From Saussurea involucrata (lineage: Eukaryota; Streptophyta; Magnoliopsida; Asterales; Asteraceae): a stretch of 64,000 nucleotides of DNA. Every line of letters starts with the position of its first letter. Position 1 is the first letter of the stretch. Where the stretch lies: NCBI GenBank assembly GCA_033807775.1, contig CM066327.1:93208295-93272294 (forward strand), given 5' to 3'. The notes below the pieces were generated by a model. That model searched no databases. It saw only the letters and a list, made by a program, of their open reading frames with translations, and was not told the origin of the DNA. A program made the position numbers and the translations under genes. Positions 1-10,638 of the stretch are shown here, piece by piece.

Positions 1-630
1 TAAGAACACCAAGAACACATTAAGAACTGTTTGGTGTGTGTGAGAGAGTGTAATGCTTAACAGGTTTGACGATATAAAGCATAAGCATGAAACTCAGATT
101 CTTCGTTAAGTCCTTAAGATTGTTAAGGAAGATCTCAACAAGAGACTTCCTTTTATACTACTCTAGGGGACCATAAAGCATGAGTTACTGTTGATCGGAC
201 GGCATGAATAGTTGTACGTGTTGTATTGTATTTAATGCCGCATACGTCTATATTGTACTAAGCCCTATTGAGTCCATTCAGAGCTTGACGCGTGTTGAGG
301 TTTGACAGGGCACGCTACCATGCAAGTTGATTAACGGATCCAGTAACAGTAGCAAGATATAAAATATCTTCTAAGTCTTTATCGTAAACCGCAGAGGCTC
401 TGTAAAGGGTTATAGAGGTTATGAGGTCTGGTCTTCTGTAGAGAAGTCTTCACCGGGTTCCGAGTCTTTGGTCTTCTTTGTGCGTAAGACAGAGGTTCTG
501 TAGGACACCTCTGTAGCTTCTTGACCTTGATCTTTCGGAAGTGGCAGAGCCTCTGTAAGAGGCTTTCTTCACTTAGCCTATTTTTCACTACTTCTAAATA
601 CTTCTACGATTAGGAAGATTGAAGGTAACA
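1..630 (-). repeat. 3' LTR of element A (outer end cut by window)
   Basis: Base 1 matches base 14342 of the second LTR and the match runs to the terminal GTAACA at 630 (the other LTR ends GCTAACA at 14971). It is rich in the family word CAGAGG/CCTCTG, for example near 390-560. On the minus strand the LTR opens TGTTACC immediately after the polypurine tract. Confidence 0.95.
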
Positions 631-655
631 ATCTCCCCCTAAGTAGTGAAAAATA
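579..655 (-). promoter_or_regulatory. Polypurine tract inside an inverted repeat, element A
   Basis: The polypurine tract (AGGGGGAGAT on the minus strand, 631-640) abuts the 3' LTR and would prime plus-strand DNA synthesis. It is bracketed by a perfect 15-bp inverted repeat: TATTTTTCACTACTT at 579-593, inside the LTR, and its complement at 641-655, inside the element. An RNA or single-stranded DNA could fold with the tract and the first ~37 nt of the LTR in the loop. Confidence 0.8.
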
Positions 656-812
656 AAAATTTGACATTGAAGTACTTTAGGCTAAGTTAGATAAGACAGA
701 GGTTAAACAATACCTCGAAAGTTCTTTCATTCAGAAATATGCCAGAGGCATTTTTCATTTGAGTATTATGAGAGATAAACTGAAAATGGTTTGCAGAGAG
801 TTTGTTTGAGAA

Positions 813-3800
813 TCAGATGTTGGCGTCTTTGAAATCGTTGTAGCTTCTGTTGTCTCTTCCGACTTCTCTGATCTCGTTGTAGAAACTGACACAAAGTTCT
901 CTTAAGCGGATTGTAGCATCAATCTCTCTGATGAAAGCATCTGCAGCGTCTCTATCCATTTGCTCGGTATCTCGGTATTTTACAAGGTTTGCTCTGAACA
1001 TGTTCACAGTACTGGTTGCGTACTTCTGACAGTCCATGGTAACAAAAAGTTTGACTTCTCCTTGTGGGTTTTGAAATACTAACCCGAACCTTGGTTCTGT
1101 AATGATTGAGTTGGACACAACGTCAGGTGGGCAGCGATCCTCTGGTGGTCGAAGGTTCAGATGTTTGAGAGCAAGATCCTTTCCTAGCTGAAAGTCTGTC
1201 AAACTGTAGATCAGAAGCCTTTCCCTCATTGCTTTTCTCAACACTTGATAGGCTCCGGTGTTTGGCTCTGTGTTGTAGTTGTCCTTCGTCCATTGCAGAA
1301 GGTCAGGTAGATCATTGGGATTCAGATTCCTTAGGTCAGCATCAACGAAGGTGGTTTCTGAATTGTTTACCCTTCTGACTCTGTAAAGATTGTACCTGAC
1401 CCTTGGATAGGTTCTTGTAAAGGAGTACCTACAGAAGATTACCTTTTTGATTTTGTGGATTGAGAAGACGTCTGCTCTGGTTCTTGGCTTTGTTCTGGTG
1501 AAGATGTTATCAAATTCTTCTCTAATCTTTGGATATGTGGCGTGATCTGTTGGATGATTGGTCTGAAAGGGTTGTTTGTAGAGGTATTTGTATACCACTT
1601 CTTCCCTTTCTTCGTATGTTGGACCAGGTGGTGGTACTTGTCTTCTGAGACTCTCCATCTGTCGAACAACTTCTGCAGCTCTACCTGTTAGTGGAATGTC
1701 TGACAGAGGCTTCAATCCATATGCCCAATCTTCTTCTTCAGGCTTTGGAGTTTGGAAGGCATCAAAAGCGCTCTTCATCAATTTCTCTGTAGGCTTGGGC
1801 AATGATTTCTTTTTCTTGGGCTCTTCTGTCAGTTTCGCCTTTCCCTTGTCTTTGGCCTTTGGAGGTTCAGAACCTGTTGCCTCTGTAGGTTTGGGTGTTG
1901 GCGCTTCTGTTGGAATGATGGGTGTTGCCTCTGTAGGTTTTGACACTTGTGTTTGAGAGGACTTTTGTGGCGTTGGTTCTGTTGGCTTGATTGGCTTTGT
2001 AACCTCTATTGGAGGTTCTTTGGTGACTTCTTCTGTGAGCTCGGTTTCTATGGGTTGAGGAATGTCGAATCTTCTTGCCATTCGGAAAGATGATGTAAAC
2101 CTCTGTCTTTCTTCTGCTCTTTGCGCCATTCGTTCAGTCATTGTGTTGTGCATATTTCTTAGAACAGAAGAAGCAGAGGTCTTTGCTCTTTTTGGTTTGT
2201 GGGCAATAGACTTTCTTCATGGGATGGTTTGGGGTTCTTCTGTTGGTTCTGAAGAGGATGACAACTGTTGAGCATTTACTCCAAACATTTTAGGGAATTC
2301 CACAGAGGTGGGTGTTTCCTCTGTGGTCTTTTGAGCTTCTGTTCCTCCGGGTTGTTGGTTTGTTGAAGGACTTTCTTCCAAGATGATTACCACAGGGGTG
2401 GTTGTTGCCTCTGTGGTCTGTTGAGCAGTTTCTGGTACATGGGCTTCTTCAGCAGTTGATTCCACAGAGATGGGTGTTGTCTCTGTGGTCTGTTGAGTTT
2501 GTTGTTGTTGGGTTTGTTTTGGAGGGGCTTGGTTGAGGGGTTCTGCGGCTATTGGTGTCGCTGGAATTCCTCTGCTCGTAGCTTTCTCCCTTGTATTCTC
2601 CCCCTCAGGATGATCTGATAGACCAGGGTGGTCATCATCAGAGTCATCCTGACCCTTATCAGAAGTACCCTCTGCTCTGCAAGAAGCTTTGGGTTTCTTT
2701 GGTTGTTCTGCTTTTGCGGCCATCAACTTTACGCATACATCATCACAGAGGCCGAATAGAGTTGCAAGCTCTGCTTCTGTGTTGAAGCGCATTCTGCCGA
2801 CACTAGCTCTGAACTCTTTAACGTAGTTGGCATTTGCAGTAGTGAAGGAGACGATGACTTATGTGACCTGGTTTATCGCATTCTGCCCGAGCTCTGTTAG
2901 CTGTGCTCTGGTCATGTAGTCTTTAGGCTGCATCAGCACAGTGTTGCGCATTGCTTCTTCTTGTACGTGTTTCAGGGCGTTCTATAGATCTGCAGGTGTA
3001 ATGCCCTTTGCTTTGTTGGATTCCTTGTTCAGTTGTTCAAGGAAATGTTTGACTGATTCCTTGAACGCAGAAGTTGCGGCTATCCCGAATTCTTTGGCGG
3101 CAGAAGTGGTAGTTGTTTCAGCAGAAGACTTCATCTGGATAATGGCGTATTTCACCTCTGTGGACAGATTGTCCATTTTGGTGTTCAGATTTAGTAAGGC
3201 CGTCGATGTTGTCTCTGCAAAAGATTTGAAAGAGATTTGCAACTCTTTCATGGTTTGGTTCACAGAGGTGACAAGGGTTTGGAACTCATCCCTTGATACT
3301 TGTGTTCCTGTGGTAACCTCTGGAGGAACACATTCGTCTCCAGAGTGAGTCCCTGCTCTTGGGACACCTTCGTTCACCCTTGTTTGTACGTTGGGGGTGG
3401 AAGGATTTCCATCTGATCTTCGAGAAGAAATTTGAGTTTCAATCTCTACAGAAGTTCTGCGAAGAACAGTGTCCAAATCCACTCCAGAGGTGGGTATCGG
3501 AATGTTCTTCTTTTGACTTGGAGACTTGTCTAGAGTCTCTTCGTCTTTGTGCTCACTACTTCTATCTAAAAGAAGTTTTGGCCTTAAATTGTGTGTGGCA
3601 GAGGAAACAATTTCCTCTGTAGGGAGTTCTAGTGTGATCTGGGGCGATAGATCACGAACTATAGGTGAGTCTCTCTGAGGAGACTCCCTATGAATGGATT
3701 CCCCGGTTTCTGTGGGCGCAGAGGTTGAAAGAATAACCTCTGGCTGGATGGGTTGGGTTTGGATCGAGCTGTGCTGCTCTTGTTCAATAACACCTTCTGC

Positions 3801-5877
3801 AGCTAGACCTGCGGTTTTAGAAGTGTGGGTTGCACTGGGAGGGGTTTGAGGATGTGTGCCTTCTACTTCTACGACATCTTTTTCTATCCCTTTTTCTTTT
3901 CCTCCCATTCTATCTAAAGCCTTTGTAACCTCATCTCTATTCCACTCAGCTTCTGCTTGTAGCCTAATCCTTTCCCTAGTGGCATCATCTAACATATCGA
4001 TTTCTTCTATACCTTCTTCTGAAGCTGGGCTTGGACTCCTTCTGTGGACGTTCAATCCCTGTTGGATGAAGGGGTTCTGTAGAATTTTTGGAGTTTCAGC
4101 CGGTTGATCTCCGGGGGTTTGTTCATCATCTTGCAGATTTGTGTCAACGCCAGAGATAGAGAAGTCTTGTACTTCTGTGGTGTGGTGGTCAAGTGGTGGT
4201 GCATTCCACCCAGCTGTATTTAGGGTGTTAGCAATGTCAGGGTGTTGAAGGAAATCGTTTAAGCTACCTTGATGAGCGAATCGATCTAGGGATTGATAAG
4301 GTGATTGATATCCCTCTTCTACAACTTCTTTTTCTGCAGTCTCTTCCTCTGCAGTTTCTTCGACCCGGGTCTCTGCGACCTCTTCTTCAACAACTTCTTC
4401 AGCTGCCTCTTCTGCGATGGTAACCATTTGATCAAGTGGTTTCCCATGCTTTTTTTGGTCTTCCTCCTCTTGGGTTTTGGTGCCCCTCCTTCTCTGGGTT
4501 TTGATTTCCTTTTCTTCTTTTGTTTTGGAGAAGAGGGAGGAGCAGAGGAGCCAACTTCTGTGGCATGAGGAGGTGAAGGTTGAGTTTCTGTAATGCTTGT
4601 AGAGGTGCCTTCTGCAGTTTTCCTCTTCTTTGTTTTTGGGGTAGAGGCAGAGGCTTTAGAAGAAGACTTCTTTCCCATGAGCTCGGCTCGTTTGGCTATA
4701 AAACTAAGTTGGATTGCCATGTGTTTTGCCAATTTCTGCTCCTTCGCTTCTGTAGAGAGGGGTTCTGCAACTATTGTTCCTAGGGGGACACCTAAACGCG
4801 GGGGTGTCACAGGGATCGGTTTTGGAGTCCTATGATCGCGTATATACTCTAACTTAAGGGTTTTGTTCTTGGCATAGCTCAGAAGCTTCTTTGACAGAGG
4901 TCTGCAGTGGGTGTACCCATCTACATGATCGGTGGGGATGTTTTTGTTCATTGGGAACTGTTAGGGAGTTGGTCCTTCCATTGGCCAGTTCTGCATCATC
5001 AGCAGAGGTTCGAACAGGACTCCCAATATCCTTTGTAATTGCAGAGGCGGTAGATACTTAGGATCGTTCTCTCTTGCCTTTTTGGTGTTGTTCTTTCTGT
5101 CGATCGTATTGATGATCTCCTACAACATGATGGTCGCGTAATCGAGTGGGAGATCGTAGTAGACCCCGTACATCATGGTTAAGATCTGGTGCGAGCTCTG
5201 GTCAATGCTGCCTATCTTCCCTGTAAGGCATCTGTTGAGGATCGAAAACAAGGTGTTCCACAGAGGTGGTAGTCTGCCTCTGCAGAAGTCATTTCTCTTC
5301 CTTAGGTGGGTGTTGTACCCAAGCATTTCTACAAAACGATAGAGCTCGTCGTCTGTTGGTTGTTCTGCATATGTTTTCATTCCAAGAAGACCCCTTGTTG
5401 TTAGATTGAACTCAAGAGAAAACATTGTTCTATTGAACTTGAGTTCCAAATGGTCAGATTTGTCTGGCTTTGAGATGTACCCTTTGATAAGAGAATCATC
5501 TTTATCATATAGGCAACTTTGCCAAAATTGGTTCAAATACCTAACAGGTATTTTCTTTGGGGTTCTTGAGAGTAAAGGAAAGAGAATATGGTTTTCCATG
5601 ATGTTTAGAAGAAGGGCATGGGCTTTGCCGAAAGTAGTGAGTGAGGGGACCAAATAGCAGTTATTGGATTTGATGGGTAGCATCTTTTCAAAGTGCTCCT
5701 TTGCGATAAAGTTTTGGAGATGGGTGGTCAGAGCAAAGTCTGCTGAGTCGCCGGAGTCTTCTTGTTCGGCATTTTTGGCGAGGATGGGTTTTCTGAATGT
5801 TCAGAATGAGCAGGGGAGTGTTCCGGTGAGTTCGCCGGAGAGTGTGCAGGGGAGATAGCTTGAGAAGATGAAGCCAT
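813..5877 (-). pseudogene. Accessory (env-position) gene of element A, broken
   Basis: This gene lies between pol and the 3' LTR, where Sireviruses carry their extra or 'envelope-like' ORF. The likely start is the ATG at 5877, because its first residues match element B's start. The N-terminal part (to about 5120) has a QFW motif and the core LPPLWNTLFSILNRCL. The middle is Ser/Thr/Pro/Glu-rich, with a Lys/Arg-rich patch near 4500-4650 and an acidic motif (DDSDDDHPGLSDHPEGEN) near 2630. The C-terminal part (813-1700) has ADLRNLN and SLTDFQ. I see no signal peptide or convincing membrane span, so 'envelope' is only positional. Breaks: frameshifts near 5790 and 4420, and in-frame stops near 5120, 4963, 2982, 2860 and 2217. 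About 1,690 codons in all. Function unknown. Confidence 0.85.
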
Positions 5878-6470
5878 TGGTAATGAGAATAAGATACTTG
5901 CAGGTTTTTGCAGGGTTTCGCCGGAGAAGAATGAGGGTTCGTAAAGATTTTATGAGAGGGTAAGCTTGGGTTTTATAGGTGGGTAAAACGGTAGAATTCG
6001 AAAGGGTAAAAAATATTTGGCAATGGATAAATATTTGGAATCCGTACTTGAGTTAGAACGGCGGGTTCAACTTTCCAAAAAAAACGTGCCATGTACGCCC
6101 AATGAAAATGAGACACGTAGGCCATGTCAGAGGATGACAGGACGTCGTGCACGGCCCATTAATGCTAGGCGTGTGGGGTTGTTCTTAGCCACATGATTTT
6201 CACTCTCAGTAAAAGTAACCGTTACTGTTTACAGAAATGCCCAAATACCAAATTCACAGAAGCTCTGTGGTTTACAGAAGATCTGTGATTTTGAAAATCT
6301 TGGATTTTCACCCTTTTCTCATATATCTCATTGTTATTATGACTCTGTAGGTTCTATTTTGACCAAAACATTTGTAAAAGCATTGGAGAGGATTAATACG
6401 ATTTTAGTGAAGAAATTTCGTTCACAGAGGTTTTGAGGCTCTATAGGAACTTGTAGAAGCTCTGTCAGGG

Positions 6471-6900
6471 CCAGCAGAAGCTCTATGAGTGAAAATTTCT
6501 CATAACAAAAATCTATTAACAATTTTGATCATCCAAGTTTTGATTTGCATTAAGAAATGTTTTTCGGACATATTTGAAAGTTGGTGTCCGAGAAAACTGT
6601 TTTGGAAAAAGTTTTGTGCGAGAAGGTCATGGTGTGTGTATTTGTGCGTATTCGGTTTCCGAGTTAAATTTGCGATTACAGAGCAGTGTTCTGGCAGAAC
6701 TTCTGTTGAGCTCAGCAGAAGCTCTATGACCTCAAATTTCTCATAACTCAAAAATTATTAAAAGTTTTAATAATTTTATTTTTGAAATGTTATTCCCAGT
6801 ATTTTTAGGACGTATTTGACAATTTTTGTCCCAGAAAACTGTTTTCAAAAACCTTTTGTACGAGACATACATTTTGGTTCTTCTTTTCTCGGCAGTGATG
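6471..6900 (-). repeat. Diverged tandem repeat, about 242-bp unit
   Basis: The phrase AGCAGAAGCTCTATGA occurs at about 6471 and again about 242 bp later. Each copy is followed by AATTTCTCATAAC, then a block containing GAGAAAACTGTTTT or its variant, then TTTTGTGCGAGA or TTTTGTACGAGA. A more diverged third copy begins near 6340. A related block occurs in element B near 25740-25985, so the repeat predates the split of the two families. Confidence 0.7.
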
Positions 6901-6940
6901 TCTGACTTCTGAAGATATAGATTCATCGACAATCTTCTTT

Positions 6941-7094
6941 GGCTTCCCCTTGAAAGATTAACCTCTGTATATCATTTCAAGGTTTCTTTTGCTCCCCCTT
7001 GATCTAACCATTTCTGTCGATCAAGTTACTTTCTTTTGCTCCCCCTTGATCTAACCATCTCTGTAGATCAAGTAATTTCCTTCTGCTCCCCCTT
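6941..7094 (-). promoter_or_regulatory. Cluster of four polypurine-like tracts
   Basis: On the minus strand AAGGGGGAGC-type tracts occur at about 6941 (a variant), 6991, 7038 and 7085, several followed by similar sequence. Several extra polypurine tracts downstream of pol are a known hallmark of Sireviruses. Whether they prime DNA synthesis here is not visible. Confidence 0.75.
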
Positions 7095-7326
7095 GACCTA
7101 TGCTTGGATCAAAATAGGATAAGTTTTGCATAGTACATAGGTCATTTTTACCAGAGGTTCTGTAGGGGTCGTCAGAGGTTCTGAGCAGACCCACAAAAGC
7201 TCTGTGATTTCAAGAACTATTTAAGATTGAGAATTTACATACAGAAATAAATCAATTAAAGCAATAAATAAAGCAATGTATTTATACACATATTTACAGA
7301 AGATAAGCTATACTTACAGAGGATTT

Positions 7327-10300
7327 TCACGTCATATTGATCATTCCTAACTTACCCACCAAGAAATTGAATCTTTTCTCGTCTAAAGCTTTGGTGAATA
7401 AGTCCGCGAGTTGGTATTCTATGGGCACGAAATGCATCTCGATTGTACCGTATTCAACATGATGTTTCAAGAAGTGGTACCTTATATCGATATGCTTGGT
7501 TTTTGAATGTTGCACAGGATTGGCAGAGAGGGCAATGGCACTTTTGGAATCACAGAAGATGGGTATCTTGAGTAGGATGTGGCCGTAGTCTTTTAGCTGA
7601 GTCTTCATCCACAGAACCTGAGAACAACAGATAGCAGCAGCAACGTATTCAGCTTCTGCCGTAGATGTTGACACACAATTCTGCTTCTTGGAGGTCCAAC
7701 TGACTAGCTTACCACCTAGGAATTGACAACTCCCAGAGGTACTCTTTCTGTCGAGCATGCATCCTCCATAGTCTGAATCTGTATAAGCTTTAAGACAAAA
7801 GCCAGAGTTTTGTGGATACCAGAGACCAAGATTTTTGGTCCCCTTTAGGTATCTAAAGATTCTCTTAACAGCATCATAATGTGATTTCTTAGGATTAGCA
7901 TGATAACGTGCACAAAGACATGTGGCATGCATAATGTCAGGTCTGCTAGCAGTTAAGTATAACAGAGATCCAATCATGCCTCTGTAGAGAGTGCATTCTA
8001 CAGAGATGCCATCTGGATCTAAGAATAACTTATTTCTAGTGGCCATTGGAGTTTTCATGGTAGAGGTATCAGAGAGGCTATACTTGGAAAGAATGTCAGA
8101 GACATATTTGGCCTGATTTATAAAAATTCCCTCTGATGATTGTTTGACTTGGAGTCCGAGGAAGAATGTTAATTCTCCCATCATACTCATTTCAAACTCA
8201 CTTTGCATGAGTTTTTCAAAACTTTTGCACTCTTCTGTATTAGTAGACCCAAAAATTATGTCGTTTATAGAATAAGGTAGTATCTGTTGTACCTCTGTCG
8301 TAGCCATTGACTAGAAGAAAGGTAGAAAGTCGTTCGTACCATGCTCTTGGAGCCTGTTTCAGTCCGTACAGAGCCTTTTCATGGTAGTACACATGCCTTG
8401 GGAACTTTGAGCTTTCAAACCCTGGTGGCTGATTTACGTAAACCTCTTCTTGGATTTCACCGTTGAGAAAAGCTGATTTCACGTCCATCTGATAGACTTT
8501 GAAACCTCTGTGGGCTGCAAAGGCTAAGAATATTCTTATTGCTTCGAGCCATGCGACAGGGGCAAAAGTCTCATCGCAGTCTATGCCTTCTTCTTGTCTA
8601 TATCCCTTGGCCACTAATCGTGCTTTATTTCTGATGACCACTCCATCTTCATCCTTCTTATTTTTTTAGACCCACTTAGTCCCAATGGCATGTTTCCCCC
8701 GTGGCAGAGGTACTAGAGTCCCGACTTTGTTGCGCTCAAACTGCAGAAGCTCATATTGCATGGCGTCTATCCAGTTTAGGTCGTCAAGGGCTTCAGAAAT
8801 CTTCTTTGGCTCTATCACACTAATAAAGTTCGTAAAGAAACAAAAATTAGCAGTGGCAGGCCTTGTTTTTACCGTGTCAGAGGGTTCACCAATTATTTGG
8901 CTTGGAGGATGGCTTTTTGTCTACTAAGTTGTGCGTGGATGATGGTCACCAATGTCATCGAATTGTTCTTCAGAGGCTTCTTGTTGTTGTTGTTCTTCTT
9001 CTTCTTCTGGTGTAGCCTCTTTCGTAGTGCGTGCCTTTGTTGTTCTTCTTCTTCTTCTGTGGTCGTTGTCCTTTGTGTTTCATCTTCTGTAGACTCTTCC
9101 TCAGCATTTGCATCTGTAGCATTTACAGAAGAAGATGAAGCATTATTTGGACCAGTTAGAGTCATACCTGTAGGATTTTATCCGACAGAAGATTTTTCTG
9201 CAGAAGCTCTGAATCTTCCAACAGAGAGATCAATGTCGTCGTGGAACATCTCTAAAAATAGAAGATTTAAGTCTTCTTTTGTTTGTGAGATGCCAGAGGA
9301 TTCCCCTTTAAGTTCGAGTTCTGAACTGATTTGCTCAGACGTCTTTTGGAATGAGTCATCAAAAGAAACATTGATGCTTTCTACGATCTTGCGAGACTTT
9401 GTAAGGTATACTCTGTAGGCTTTGGAAGTGGCAGAGTATCCAATGAATTTTCCTTCGTCACCTTTTACCTCAAACTTTCCTCTGGAATCTCTGTCGTTTA
9501 AAACAAAGCATTTACATCCAAACACATGGAAAATTTTGATGTTTGGCCGCCTTTTGTTGATCAGTTCGTAAGGAGTCTTGATGTGTCTTTTCACAATGGT
9601 TGAACGATTCTGTGTATAACAAGCGGTAGAAATCGCTTCTGCCCAAAAGTTCATCGGTAATCCGCATGCTGATAGCATAGTTCTTGCGGCCTCCACGAGC
9701 GTTCGATTCTTTCTTTCGACTACGCCGTTCTGTTGTGGAGTGCGTGCGGCAGAGAAGTTCTGTGATATTCCTTCTGTAGAAAGATAGGCTTCAATGACAG
9801 AGTTTTTAAATTCTGTGCCATTGTCACTTCTTAACTTCTGTACACTGCATTCATAAAGAACTTGGATTCTTTTCATTAGATTAATCAAGATGATTGGAAC
9901 ATCTGATTTCTTTCGGACAAATTCAACCCATGTGAATCGTGAATACTCATCAATTAAGACAAGTATGTATTTCTTGCCACCTAGGATCTGTATGGCAATG
10001 GGGCCGTAGAGGTCGACATGAAGCATGTACAGAGGCCTAGTGCACGACACATCTGTTTTGCCTCTGTGGGAAGCTCTTCTGAGTTTTCCCATTTCACAGG
10101 CAGAACACAAATGATCCTTATTAAATTTAACATTAGGCAAACCTTTAACTAGATCAAGTTTGACCAATTTATCCAAGGTGTGAAAGTTCAAGTGACAGAA
10201 CCTGTTATGCCATAACCAGGCTTCCACACTTTTGCAGGCTACAAGGCAAACTTTGTCCTTGTTCTTGGAACTGAAATTCATCAGATATAGATCACCTCTT

Positions 10301-10638
10301 CTTTCGGCTCGCAGAAGTTCCATTCCTGTGTCTCCACTTTTCAGAGAGCAGAAAGTTCTTTTGAATAACACATCGAATCCTTTATCACAAAGTTGGCTTA
10401 CACTGAGTAGGTTGTGTTTAAGGCCATCCACATATGCAACTTTGTATACAAAAACGTTTTCCTTCTTTATGACTCCATAGCCTTTGATGTGTCCCTTTTT
10501 GTCATCTCCAAAAGTTACAGATCCACCAAAGAGTGTTTCTTTGTACGTGGATAGTAAACTTATGTCGCCAGTCATGTGCCTTGAGCATCCGGAGTCTAGA
10601 TACCAGATTGGCACATACCGCTTCTGCAAGACAATCAT
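7327..10638 (-). pseudogene. pol: pol of element A: protease, integrase, RT, RNase H; inactivated
   Basis: The first ORF (10638-9178, 486 aa) has the protease motif DSG at residues 15-17, an HHCC zinc site (H144, H149, C178, C181) and the integrase triad D209, D272, E308 (DD35E spacing). A stop at 9178 and a frameshift separate it from RT (8641-8240: VKSAFLNG, ALYGLKQAPRAWYERL). RT and RNase H continue in another frame (8307-7327), with the copia RNase H signatures STAEAEYVA, CDSKSAIA and ADLFTKALDEKRF. Compared with element B, about 41 bp are missing at 8262-8270. That removes the Tyr-Val and first Asp of the YVDD active site and shifts the frame, so this copy cannot encode a working RT. Confidence 0.93.
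10624..10637 (-). promoter_or_regulatory. Gag stop followed by acceptor-like CAG, element A
   Basis: On the minus strand the gag TGA is followed by TTGTCTTGCAG, and the protease codons begin directly after the CAG. The same arrangement occurs in elements B, C, D and F. It resembles a 3' splice acceptor; no splicing evidence is available from sequence alone. Confidence 0.5.

Larger units (their letters stand above)
5878..7326 (-). other. Noncoding spacer between pol and accessory gene, element A
   Basis: No supported gene. The stretch holds diverged direct repeats (6471-6900), four polypurine-like tracts (6941-7094) and many copies of the family word (CAGAGG, CAGAAGCTCTG). The part just upstream of the accessory ATG (5878-6300) may act as leader or promoter, but nothing in it is diagnostic. 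Confidence 0.6.

Noticed and set aside
3359..4568. Several Cys/Phe-rich plus-strand ORFs, e.g. 4305-4568
   Set aside because: They are antisense to Lys/Glu-rich codons of the accessory gene of element A.
813..5877. Calling the accessory genes retroviral envelopes
   Set aside because: They occupy the env position, but I see no signal peptide, fusion peptide or transmembrane helix in the readable frames.
8897..9418. 173-codon plus-strand ORF with a Leu/Phe/Ser-rich, membrane-like stretch
   Set aside because: It is antisense to the Glu-rich linker between integrase and RT in element A.
10635..10638. Programmed ribosomal frameshift as sole explanation at gag/pol
   Set aside because: I saw no shared slippery heptamer, and the frame offset differs among A/B, C, F and D while the phase after CAG is constant; not excluded, but less fitting.
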